NCBI GenBank assembly: GCA_964016875.1 | Contig: OZ024730.1 | Span: 28,807,295-28,871,294, forward strand | Direction of reading: 5' to 3' | Length of the DNA stretch: 64,000 nucleotides | From: Fallopia convolvulus | Taxonomy: Eukaryota; Streptophyta; Magnoliopsida; Caryophyllales; Polygonaceae | Shown here: one piece after another, positions 37,320 through 47,800 of the stretch | Position numbering within the stretch: the stretch's first letter is position 1 | Layout of the letters: the number at the start of each line of letters is the position of its first letter | Made by a program: the position numbers and the translations under genes | Notes under the pieces: model-generated | Told to the model about the DNA's origin: nothing | What the model saw: the letters and a program-made list of their open reading frames with translations, nothing else | The model's database searches: none

Positions 37320-40300
37320 GACATTTCATCGAACAATTGGCGTGCAATGTTAGATCACAAGTCATTTTAAAGGCAAAAGGAGAAAAAGCAAGTGAACTTT
37401 AAAGACATCTAGGCATAAGCATAAAAATGAGGATAGCATAGAGCCAATAAGCACATTCTACACTAAAATCAAGACCGATCGAATAAAAGCATAAATTCGA
37501 CCCTATAAACCGAATTCCACATTTAGGAGTGACATTTACATGGATATTTCATCGAACATTTGGCGTGGAATGTTAGATCACAAGTCATTTTAAGGGCAAA
37601 AGGAGAAAAAGCAAGTGCACTTTAAATATATCTAGGAATAAGCATAAAAAATTAGGATAGTATAAAGCCAATAAGCACATTCTGCACTAAAAAATCAAGA
37701 CTGATCGAAAAAAAGCATAAATTCGAACCTAGAAACCGAAAGCCACAATTAGGAGTAACATTTACATGGATATTTCATCGAACACTTGGTGTGCAATGTG
37801 AAATCACAAAAGTCATTTTAAAGGCAAAAGGAGAAATAGCAAGTGAACTTTAATTATATCTAGGCATAAGCATAAAAAAATGAGTATAATGTCAAGCAAA
37901 TTAGCACATTCTGCACTACAAAATCAAGATTTGATAGAATAAAAGCATAACTTCAAACCTAGAAACCGAATCCACATTTAGGAGTGACATTTACATGCAC
38001 ATTTCATTGAACACTTGGCGCGCAATGTTAGATCACTAGTCAATTTTTAAAGGCCAATGGAGAAAAAACAAGTGAACTTTAAAGACATCAAGGCATAAAC
38101 AAAAAGAATTAGGATAGTATCAATCCATTAAACACATTCTACACTACAAAATCAAGTCCGATCGAATAAAAGCAAAAATTCGAACATTGAAACCGAATTC
38201 CACATATAGTAGTGACATTTACATGGACATTTCATCGAACACTTGGCATGCAATGTTAGATCAGAAGTCAATTTAATGGCAAAAGGATAAAAAGCAAGTG
38301 ATATTTAAATATATCTAGGCATCAGGATAAAAAATGAGTATAGTATCAAGTCAATTAGCATATTCTGCACTACAAAATCAAGACTTGATCGAATAAAAGC
38401 ATTACTTTAAACCTAGAAACCGAATCCACATGTAGGAGTGACATTTACATGGGCATTTCATCGAACACTTGGCGCACAATGTTAGATCACTAGTCAATGT
38501 TTAAAGGCCAATGGAGATAAAATAAGTGAACTTTAAAGACATCTAGGCATAAGCATAAAGAATGAGGATAGTATCATTAGCACATTCTACACTACAAAAT
38601 CAAGACCGATCGAATAAAAGCATAAATTCGAACCTTGAAACCGAATTCCACATTTAGTAGTGACATTTACATGGACATTTCATCAAACACTTGGCATGCA
38701 ATGTTAGATCAGAAGTCAATTTAAAGGCAAAAGGATAAAAAGCAAGTGAACTTTAAATATATCTAGGCATAAGCATAAAAAATGAGTATAGTGTCAAGCC
38801 AATTAGCACATTCTACACTACAAAATCAAGACTTGATCGAATAAAAGCATTACTTCAAACCTAGAAACCGAATCCACATTTAGGAGTGACATTTACATGG
38901 ACATTTCATCGAACACTTGGCGTGCAATGTTAGATCACTAGTCAATTTTTAATGGCCGATGGAGAAAAAACAAGTAAAATTTAAAGACATCTAGGCATAA
39001 GCATAAAGAATGACGATAGTATCAAGCCATTTAGCACATTCTACACTACAATATCAAGACCGGTAGAATTAAAGCATAAATTCGAACCTTGAAACCGAAT
39101 TCCACATTTAGGAGTGACATTTACATGGACACTTAATCGAACACTTGGCGTGCAATGTTAGATCACAAGTCATTTTAAAGGCAAAAGGAGAAAAAGCTAG
39201 TGAACTTTAAATATATCTAGGAATAAGCATAAAAAATGAGGATAGTATAAAGCCAATAAGCACATTCTGCACAAATAAATCAAGACCGATCGAATAAAAT
39301 CATAAATTCGAACCTAGAAACCGAAAGCCACATTTAGGAGTGACATTTACATGGACATTTCATCGAACACTTGGCGTGCAATGTTTGATCACAAGTCATT
39401 TTAAAGGCAAAAGGAGAAAAAGCAAGTGAACTTTAAAGACATCTAGGCATAAGCATAAAAATGAGGATAGTATAGAGCCAATAAGCACATTCTGCACTAC
39501 AAAATCAAGACCGATCGAATAAAAGCATAAATTCGACCCTATAAACCGAATTCCACATTTAGGAGTGATATTTACATGGATATTTCATCGAACATTTGGC
39601 GTGCAATGTTAGATCACAAGTCATTTTAAAGGCAAAAGGAGAAAAAGCAAGTGAACTTTAATGACATCTAGGCATAAGCATAAAAATGAGGATAGTATAG
39701 AACCAATAAGCACATTCTGCACTACAAAATCAAGACCGATCGAATAAAAGCATAAATTCGACCCTATAAACCGAATTCCACATTTAGGAGTGACATTTAC
39801 ATGGATATTTCATCGAACATTTGGCGTGCAATGTTAGATCACAAGTCATTTTAAGGGCAAAAGGAGAAAAAGCTAGTGCACTTTAAATATATCTAGGAAA
39901 AAACATAAAAAATTAGGATAGTATAAAGCCAATAAGCACATTCTGCACTACAAAATCAAGACCGATCGAAAAAAAACATAAATTCGAACCTAGAAACCGA
40001 AAGCCACATTTAGGAGTAACATTTACATGGACATTTCATCGAACACTTGGTGTGCAATGTTAAATCACAAGTCATTTTAAAGGCAAAAGGAGAAAAAGCA
40101 AGTGAACTTTAATTATATCTAGGCATAAGCATACAAAAATGAGTATAATGTCAAGCAAATTAGCACATTCTGCACTACAAAATCAAGACTTGATCGAATA
40201 AAAGCATAACTTCAAACCTAGAAACTGAATCCACATTTAGGAGTGACATTTACATGCACATTTCATTGAACACTTGGCGCGCAATGTTAGATCACTAGTC

Positions 40301-41460
40301 AATTTTTAAAGGCCAATGGAGAAAAAACAAGTGAACTTTAAAGACATCTAGGCATAAACAAAAAGAATTAGGATAGTATCAATCCATTAAGCACATTCTA
40401 CACTACAAAATCAAGTCCGATCGAATAAAAGCAAAAATTCGAACCTTGAAACCGAATTCCACATATAGTAGTGACATTTACATGGACATTTCATCGAACA
40501 CTTGACATGCAATGTTAGATCAGAAGTCAATTTAATGGCAAAGGGATAAAAGCAAGTGATATTTAAATATATGTAGGCATAAGGATAAAAAATGAGTATA
40601 GTATCAAGCCAATTAGCACATTCTGCACTACAAAATCAAGACTTGATCGAATAAAAGCATTACTTCAAACCTAGAAACCGAATCCACATTTAGGAGTGAC
40701 ATTTACATGGACATTTCATCGAACACTTGACGCGCAATGTTAGATCACTAGTCAATTTTTAAAGGCCAATGGAGATAAAATAAGTGAACTTTAAAAACAT
40801 TTAGGCATAAGCATAAAGAATGAGGATAGTATCAATAGCACATTCTACACTACAAAATCAAGACCGATTGAATAAAAGCATATATTCGAACCTTGAAACC
40901 GAATTCCACATTTAGCAGTGACATTTACATGGACATTTCATCGAACACTTGACATGCAATGTTAGATCAGAAGTCAATTTAATGGCAAAGGGATAAAAGC
41001 AAGTGATATTTAAATATATGTAGGCATAAGGATAAAAAATGAGTATAGTATCAAGCCAATTAGCACATTCTGCACTACAAAATCAAGACTTGATCGAATA
41101 AAAGCATTACTTCAAACCTAGAAACCGAATCCACATTTAGGAGTGACATTTACATGGACATTTCATCGAACACTTGACGCGCAATGTTAGATCACTAGTC
41201 AATTTTTAAAGGCCAATGGAGATAAAATAAGTGAACTTTAAAGACATTTAGGCATAAGCATAAAGAATGAGGATAGTATCATTAGCACATTCTACACTAC
41301 AAAATCAAGACCGATTGAATAAAAGCATAAATTCGAACCTTGAAACCGAATTCCACATTTAGGAGTGACATTTACATGGACATTTCATCGAACACTTGGC
41401 ATGCAATGTTAGATCAGAAGTCAATTTAAAGGCAAAAGGATAAAAAGCAAGTGAACTTTA
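37320..41460. repeat. Satellite array, ~227-bp monomer, block 3
   Basis: About 18 monomers with the same variants as blocks 1 and 2. A two-monomer unit near 40500-41000 is repeated with shared rare forms (GGCAAAGGGATAAAAGC, TATATGTAGGCATAAGGAT). The array ends inside a monomer at GTGAACTTTA and passes directly into copia fragment F. Confidence 0.96.
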
Positions 41461-41833
41461 GATAATATATACAATGGGAACCCAAGTACAATAGCAAAGA
41501 AGGGAACACGCAATCAAAATAAAGACCATTTCATTAAGATAATATATACAATGGGAACCCAAGTACAATTTGTGGTCATTTTTGGATTAAAGGGGAGAAG
41601 AAGGGATGGGTCTTGAGGGAACAGGGCGTCACAGAGGCGCGTAAGGACTTGTGTAAGCTTTTCTTGTCCTCTGGCCAACGCTGCTTGGTCCCTGGCAATC
41701 TGGTCGAGGGTGTTGGCAATGCGGAGCAACACTGGAGAGTTCCCCTCTTGTGCAACAGACTCCAAGTGAGCCTCCTCCTCTACGGGCTCACAGTGCCTCA
41801 TCTTTTAGACAATTGAAATGTCCAGTTCCCTTC
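41461..41833 (-). pseudogene. Old copia fragment F, left part (end of ORF3, small ORF4, 3' region)
   Basis: Minus-strand counterpart of 51070-51400 in element E. It holds the last ORF3 codons, an in-frame TAA, AAG, then an ATG-initiated small ORF (41801-41514) of 95 codons. The first ~62 residues align with E's 65-residue ORF4; the stop has been lost. It is cut at the left by satellite and at the right by insertion of E. A 31-bp piece of its own 3' region (about 41463-41491) is repeated at 41541-41571, at the satellite border. Confidence 0.85.
41829..41833. repeat. Target-site duplication of element E (left)
   Basis: CCTTC, repeated at 52736-52740. Together the flanks reconstruct a continuous minus-strand ORF3 of fragment F. 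Confidence 0.95.
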
Positions 41834-42004
41834 TGTTGGGACGTTGATGGGACCTCTGGTTCTAAGCAACGGATCACCGATTCACTTCTCTTTAAGTTTT
41901 GATAATGACAAATACCATAGGTAACTAATGTGGTTTGTTCAAGTATTTCTAAGGAACACAGGTACAACGAAGAACTATGAATGACAAAGCCACTGCTAGC
42001 CACA

Positions 42005-42150
42005 ATGAAGAGTTTCCATCAAGGGAACTCTGAAGAGGAAAGTTCCCATGAAGTGGGAACTCCCAGAAACAAAAACACAAGCTTACAACGATGAAGAGTT
42101 TCCATCAAGGGAACTCTGGAGAAGTCAGTTCCCATGAAATGGGAACTCAC
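42005..42150. repeat. Duplicated hairpin module in U3 of element E
   Basis: ATGAAGAGTTTCCATCAAGG begins at 42005 and 42091. Each copy is followed by a perfect inverted repeat: AGTTCCCA/TGGGAACT around TGAAG (42041-42061) and AGTTCCCAT/ATGGGAACT around GAA (42127-42147). The right LTR has the same at 51895-51915 and 51981-52001. Confidence 0.93.
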
Positions 42151-42373
42151 ATGTGAAGACAACGACCGTTCAGCGCAGATCGCGGGATTCTGTCTCAGAC
42201 AGCCAGAGGGAACAGTCTGAGGATCAGACTGTCACGCTTCATCCAACGGTCCGATTGATTCAGGAAGTTGACCTAGTTCAAACCAAAGTCACATGTGAAG
42301 AAAGTACAACTTGGGCATCAAGCAAAGGGCATTTTGGACACAAACGAAAGATGCGACTGCCCAAGACAAATGG

Positions 42374-42380
42374 ACTATAA
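42374..42380 (+). promoter_or_regulatory. TATA-like box in LTR of element E
   Basis: ACTATAAAGCC in the middle of the LTR. It would place the transcript start roughly 30 bp downstream, so U3 holds the hairpins and R/U5 the remainder. Confidence 0.55.
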
Positions 42381-42883
42381 AGCCAAATGAATAGTACTCG
42401 GTCTGAGTACTTCTCCCAGAACTTACAAACACCCACATTAGAGAGAAGAAAGAAAAGGAAGAGAAGTCCCCGCCGGCGAGTGTGTAATCTCGACGACGGT
42501 GAAGCTGAAGTTCCCTGAAGCAAGGGAACTGAGAAGTCAGCGTAAGGGTTGAGTTACTTGTGTTTTGCTGTTGTGAGCTTAGGAACTCAGTTGAGAGGAT
42601 TTACTAGTGTTGCTAGAGTTAGGAAGAACTTGTAGGAACAGAGAAGTGTAAATCCGGCTGTGTAACTAAGGAACAAAGCAATCAATATAAGTAAGTCATT
42701 CAAAATCCTCCAAGCGGAGGTAGAGGTTTACCCATACAACTAGTTGGTTGTAGTGGGGTTCCTCTATAAAGGAACTGTCCCTTTAACTGTTTTTATTACT
42801 TGCGATTATTTACTTCCGCTGCCTTGGGAACAGCTTAACTGCCAGTTCCCAAGCTCACTGCTAACCCATTACGATCCAACAAT

Positions 42884-42895
42884 TGGTATCAGAGC
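42884..42895 (+). promoter_or_regulatory. Primer-binding site of element E (tRNA-iMet)
   Basis: TGGTATCAGAGC, 2 bp after the LTR, the standard iMet PBS of copia elements. Confidence 0.95.
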
Positions 42896-42933
42896 TTGCG
42901 CTCTAGATTTGTGTTAGCATCGCAGGTGCCAAA

Positions 42934-44469
42934 ATGGCTCAGGAACTTACTCAGGTGGGGAACAATACCAGGAAGCCGCCAAGGCTTATAACAGGAAGAT
43001 TTGAAAGCTGGCAACGCGACATGAAAGATTGGATGCGTGGCCAAGACTACCAAGCCTGGTGCGTCATCGAAAGGGGGAACTTCGAAATCGATCCAGCTAT
43101 TCTCAACGATCTCTCAAAGTGGGGTCCCAACGAGTACAAGTGCATGGAGGCAAACTACAAAGCAAAACAGTATCTAAAAAGGTCCATGTGCATACAAGAT
43201 TGTGACAGGGTTGCCAACCTTGACACAGCCAAGGAAATGTGGGAAGCCATCCAACAAATGCACGTTGGGAACTCAGATCTCAGAGAAGATCTTCAAATGA
43301 ACGCAAAGAGGGAGTTCTACAACTTCCAAATGGAGATGGGAGAGTCCGTCGATAGCTACCAATCCCGGTTTGAAGGACTTTGCACTAAGATGGAAGGATT
43401 AGGGATCACAAAAGAAGAAATCACCCACAAAATGAAGGTCCAACAGCTCTTCAATGGATTGACTGGAGAATGGGCAAATGAAAGAACGATGTTCAAGGAA
43501 AACCCAGAAAATCGAACGCTTATGCTCCATCAAGTATTTGGAAAGTTAGTGGGACATGAGAAGAGGAAGATCGATGATAAGGAACAAAGTCGAGCTCATC
43601 GAGGGATCGCACTCAAGATCGAAAAAATGCTCAAATCAACCCAAGAACAACATGAAGACTCCGAAGAAGAAGAGGATGAAGAGCTAGTCCTTGTGACAAG
43701 AGCTCTTCGAAATTTCTACAAAGGAAAGTCTCAACGGAACAGTGGGAACTGGGGAAAGGGACAAAGTTCCCAAAGAAAGCCCACAGAGAAGGATCTCTCA
43801 GAAGTAACTTGCTACAAATGCAACAGGAAAGGACATTTTGCGAAGGAATGTCCACAAGGAACTAAAGGCAGAAAGCAAGGAAAGAAGGCCTACATCGCTA
43901 CTTGGAGCGATGATGAAGACGAAGATCCTGAAGCATGGGCACTCCCAGACATGTGTGGCATGGCCATAGGAGAAACCACTGGGGAACAACCCAGTGAGGT
44001 AACCACTGAAACTGTTCTTGATTCCTTGAGTAATTATGAAAAACCTGAATTGTTGAAAATTCTTTCAAGTCTTGTTGAAGATAACATAAAACTGCAAAAC
44101 AAGTTGGAAAAACAGGAACACATAAATTCTCAATTAGTTGGTCTTGAGCCCTGCCCCAACTGCATATCCCTTCTAGAAAAACTCAAGTCCCATGTGTCTC
44201 ACATCGTAGATCTAGAGAGAGAAATCAAAACTTTAGAGAAAGGTGAGAACACCCTCCTGCAAAACCTGAGTAAGACTCACGAACATACTGAAACCTCTAG
44301 TTCCCAAATTAAGTTTGTCCCAGCCAGACATGGCATAGGATACAAAGGTGAGTGCTCCAAGAACAGAAAGTCACCCCTAAGCGAACATGAGATCCATGAG
44401 TGTAGGGACTTAGAACTTCAGTGCGAGAAACAGAAAAAGCTCATCTCGAGGAGAAAATCAGGGTCCTAG
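42934..44469 (+). CDS. gag: Gag of Sirevirus-type copia element E
   Basis: 511 residues. The ATG has the favourable context AAAATGGC and is the first after the PBS. The N-terminal half is a UBN2/DUF4219-type gag core (FESWQRDMKDWMRGQDYQAW, EMWEAIQQMHVG, VQQLFNGLTGEW). A zinc knuckle CX2CX4HX4C follows at residues 293-306 (CYKCNRKGHFAKEC), then an acidic stretch and a long coiled-coil-like region (KLEKQEHINSQL, DLEREIKTLEKGE). The frame ends TAG at 44467-44469. A second knuckle lies downstream in another frame, so either gag has acquired a frameshift near 44405-44421 or expression uses splicing or frameshifting. A strong donor-like AAAG/GTGAGT lies at 44347/44348. Confidence 0.93.
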   Translation: MAQELTQVGNNTRKPPRLITGRFESWQRDMKDWMRGQDYQAWCVIERGNFEIDPAILNDLSKWGPNEYKCMEANYKAKQYLKRSMCIQDCDRVANLDTAKEMWEAIQQMHVGNSDLREDLQMNAKREFYNFQMEMGESVDSYQSRFEGLCTKMEGLGITKEEITHKMKVQQLFNGLTGEWANERTMFKENPENRTLMLHQVFGKLVGHEKRKIDDKEQSRAHRGIALKIEKMLKSTQEQHEDSEEEEDEELVLVTRALRNFYKGKSQRNSGNWGKGQSSQRKPTEKDLSEVTCYKCNRKGHFAKECPQGTKGRKQGKKAYIATWSDDEDEDPEAWALPDMCGMAIGETTGEQPSEVTTETVLDSLSNYEKPELLKILSSLVEDNIKLQNKLEKQEHINSQLVGLEPCPNCISLLEKLKSHVSHIVDLEREIKTLEKGENTLLQNLSKTHEHTETSSSQIKFVPARHGIGYKGECSKNRKSPLSEHEIHECRDLELQCEKQKKLISRRKSGS

Positions 44470-44893
44470 AGAGTGGAAACAATGGTGAGAAAGATTACTA
44501 TACTGGGAACTCTGGACATAGAATCTATGTCAAAATTGCTAAGGGAAATGGGTCTCGGGTGTACAACAAAGAAACCATGGATAGGAACCGTATCCAAAGA
44601 CCACACCCAAAATACTACCTGGGAGAATACTACAAGACATGTTGGCACTGTGGTGCTCATGGGCACTACAAGGAGGCATGTCCCAAAAAGAGAGCCCAAA
44701 CTCCCAAAAGCCATGAGTTCCCAAACAGACAAAAACGTCATACTCATCACCAAAGGAACTCCAACTCTCAAAATTCCAAAGACATCAACATTTCTGACTA
44801 TATCTTAAATGAAAATGTTTTCCCTTGCAAGGGACCTGGCAAGAGTCATCTTGCCTGGGTCTCAAAACACTAACTTTTCCTTGTAGGTGGCAG
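44348..44893 (+). other. Predicted intron bridging gag and pol in element E (546 bp)
   Basis: Donor AAAG/GTGAGT. At the other end CTAAC (44870-44874), a pyrimidine run, then GGTGGCAG/TG. The branch-like A is about 20 bp from the acceptor. Length 546 is divisible by three, and the exon ends would join gag codon 472 to the pol frame without a stop. An alternative acceptor at TTGTAG (44886) would be out of frame. This is a prediction from splice-site appearance and frame only. Confidence 0.4.
44421..44873 (+). CDS. Second zinc-knuckle segment between gag and pol of element E
   Basis: 150 codons in a different frame from both gag and pol. It starts inside gag and ends TAA at 44871-44873. It continues gag's helical region (HLEEKIRVLES), then has a second knuckle CWHCGAHGHYKEAC and a basic tail ending AWVSKH. 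In content it is the natural C-terminal end of a Sirevirus gag. It may be reached by ribosomal frameshifting in the 48-bp overlap, or have become separated by a one-base indel near 44405-44421. It is not an independent gene; the first ATG need not be used. Confidence 0.7.
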   Translation: MRETEKAHLEEKIRVLESGNNGEKDYYTGNSGHRIYVKIAKGNGSRVYNKETMDRNRIQRPHPKYYLGEYYKTCWHCGAHGHYKEACPKKRAQTPKSHEFPNRQKRHTHHQRNSNSQNSKDINISDYILNENVFPCKGPGKSHLAWVSKH

Positions 44894-47800
44894 TGAGAGG
44901 GAACAGTACATGGTTCATAGATAGTGGATGCTCGAACCATATGACAGGAAACAAGGATATCCTCATCTCACTCCACACTCATGCCGAAGGAGGCCACGTC
45001 TCATTTGGCAACAAGAACAAAGGAGAAGTTATTGGAAAAGGAGAAGTGTTGCTAAATAAATCTATCAAAGTCAGCAACGTAAATCTGGTAAAGGATCTGG
45101 GATACAATCTGCTGAGTGTCTCCCAGATGTGTGATCAAGGGAACAACATCGTCACCTTCGACTCAGATGAATGTCTTGTCATCAACAAGAAGACCAACAA
45201 AGTAATTCTGAGAGGAAGAAGATACAACAATGTGTATGTGGTGGACACCAACTTTGAACCACCAATGAAGCTGTGCCTTGCAAGTTCCCAAGATGACACG
45301 GAACTCTGGCATCGAAGACTGGGACATGCTGGTGTAAACCAAATCCTGAAGCTTTATCTACAGGATCTGGTCATTGGTCTCCCACGGATAAATCTCGAAG
45401 GAGTCAAAATGTGTGAAGCATGTGTTCGAGGGAAACAGACCAGGACCTCCTTCAAACCGAAGAAGGTGGTAAGCACAACCAGGTCCCTGGAGTTAATTCA
45501 CATGGATCTCTGTGGTCCCATGAGAACAGCTAGCTACGGTGGAAAAAGGTACATGTATGTTTTAATTGATGATTTTTCAAGATTCACCTGGGTTATTTTC
45601 TTGAAGGCAAAATCACAAGCGTTTGAAGAATTTGAGCCCTTCATCAAAAGAACAGAAGTAAGCTTGGGGCTGAAACTGAAAGCAATCAGATCTGATCACG
45701 GAACTGAGTTTCAAAACTCGGAGTTCCTAAACTTCTGCGAGCAAAATGGGATCTCTCACAACTTTTCAGCTCCTCGCACTCCTCAGCAAAATGGAGTGGT
45801 CGAGAGAAAGAATAGAACTCTGGAGGACATGGCTAGAACCATGATGATCGAAAGTGGAGTTCCTGAGTACTTTTGGACTGAAGCAATCTCCACAGCTACA
45901 TACATCCTAAATCGAGCCATGACAAGGCCCCTGATCAACAAGACTTCTTATGAGCTCATCAAAGGGAGAAAACCAAACATCTCACACTTGAGAACATTTG
46001 GTTGCACATGTTTTGTTCACAACAACGGCAAAGACAATCTTGGCAAATTCGACCCCAGAAGCGACGAAGGGATCTTCCTGGGATACTCATCACAAAGCAA
46101 GGCTTACAGGGTCTACAATAAAAGAACCAAGAAGATAGAGGAAAGCATTCATGTCGTCTTCAATGAAAAGTCTGTAAAGATGGGAACCGAGACCCAAGGG
46201 AAGGGAACTCTGTTCAAATTAGTCAGACATGAAGACGAGGATGATGACGAGGATGAGCCAAGAAAAAGGGATGAAGACTATCCAAGTGCAAGCAATATCC
46301 CGCAACCAGGGAACAACGACGAAGGTCCAACCCTCACTGATCAAACCTTCCTCGAGGCTCCTTCCTCAAAAGAACCACAAGACACCTCCAACTCACTCGA
46401 GGTCCCCTCTTCAGGGAACAACTCTGCTGTCCCCCAAGACAATACACTGCCAGAATCAAGTATTCAAGGGGAACAAAGAGGGAACCTGCCAGAAATCTCT
46501 GAAGAAACATCAAATGAAGAAGCTGGAGATGAGAGTTCCCATGACAAAGAAACACCGACTGAGGATGATACACATGCAAAGGAACTCACTCATACAAGAA
46601 CCTTTCAACAAAGGAAGGACCACCCTCTTGAGCACATCATCTCTTCTCTTGTTAAAGGTGTGCAGACTCGTTCCTCTCTCAATAATTTTTGTGCTTTTAA
46701 CGCGTTTGTTTCAATGGTGGAACCCAAAAATATCAAAGAAGCATTAAAGGACCCAGATTGGATTCAAGCCATGCAAGAGGAACTCCACCAATTCGAGAGA
46801 AACAAAGTTTGGAAGCTAGTTCCTAGGCCCAAAAACAAGAACATCATAGGAACCCGATGGGTTTTTAGGAACAAACTCGATGATACTGGAGCTGTAGCAA
46901 GGAACAAGGCTAGGTTAGTAGCACAAGGATACAGGCAAGAGGAAGGGATTGACTACGATGAGACCTTCGCACCAGTTGCCAGGATCGAGGCAATCAGACT
47001 CCTCATCGCCTATGGTGCTCACAAGGGATTCAAACTTTATCAAATGGATGTGAAAACAGCCTTCCTGAATGGACATCTCAAGGAAGAAGTGTATGTGGCC
47101 CAACCTCCAGGATTCGAAGATGAGAAAATGCCCAACCATGTCTATTTCCTGGAAAGGGCCCTTTACGGACTCAAACAAGCTCCCCGAGCTTGGTATGACA
47201 GGTTTGCTCAATTCCTCTTGTCCCATGGATACATTCGTGGTTCCATAGACAAGACTTTGTTTTTAAAGAAAGAATCTAAAGACATTTTGATTGTGCAAGT
47301 ATATGTTGATGACATTGTGTTTGGAGCAACTAACGAAACTCTTGTAGAAAAGTTCAAGGACCTCATGAGCATTGAGTTTGAGATGAGTCTCATTGGGGAA
47401 CTCACGTTCTTCTTGGGACTTCAAATATCCCAAACAAAGGAGGGAACAAAGATCCATCAACAGAAATACATCAAGGAAATGCTCGTGAAGTATGGGATGG
47501 AACAATCAAAGCCCATTGACACTCCCATCTCACCAAATTCAAGGCTAAATGCAGATGAAACAGGTATCAGTGTGGACCAAAGGAACTATCGAGGTATGAT
47601 CGAGTCCCTTCTCTACTTAACAGCTAGTAGACCTGATATCATGTTCTCCGTATGTCTTTGTGCTCATTTTCAAGCTAACCCTAAGGAATCACACCTGAAA
47701 GAGGTGAAGAGAATTTTCCGGTATCTCAAAGGGAACAATAACTTGTGCCTTTGGTATCCAAGGAACAGTTCCCTTGAGCTCATTGCATACACAGATGCTG

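Larger units (their letters stand above)
41834..42881 (+). repeat. 5' LTR of element E
   Basis: 1,048 bp, TG...CA. It holds an 86-bp-spaced tandem duplication with two hairpins, a TATA-like box near 42374, and eleven GGGAAC/GTTCCC hexamers by my count. Identical in length to the right LTR. Confidence 0.97.

Noticed and set aside
3253..41460. CRISPR-like array
   Set aside because: Repeats are 227 bp, contiguous and without short unique spacers; this is a eukaryotic satellite.
3253..41460. Functional centromere
   Set aside because: Satellite, higher-order repeats and Athila elements are compatible with a pericentromere, but nothing in the sequence shows CENH3 occupancy and no CRM-type element is present.
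44880..44886. TTGTAG as acceptor of the gag-pol intron
   Set aside because: With the donor at 44348 it would shift the frame and meet a stop soon after; only the GGCAG at 44893 keeps frame.
46229..46747. 172-codon plus-strand ORF inside copia pol
   Set aside because: It overlaps the integrase-RT spacer in another frame and has no recognisable features.
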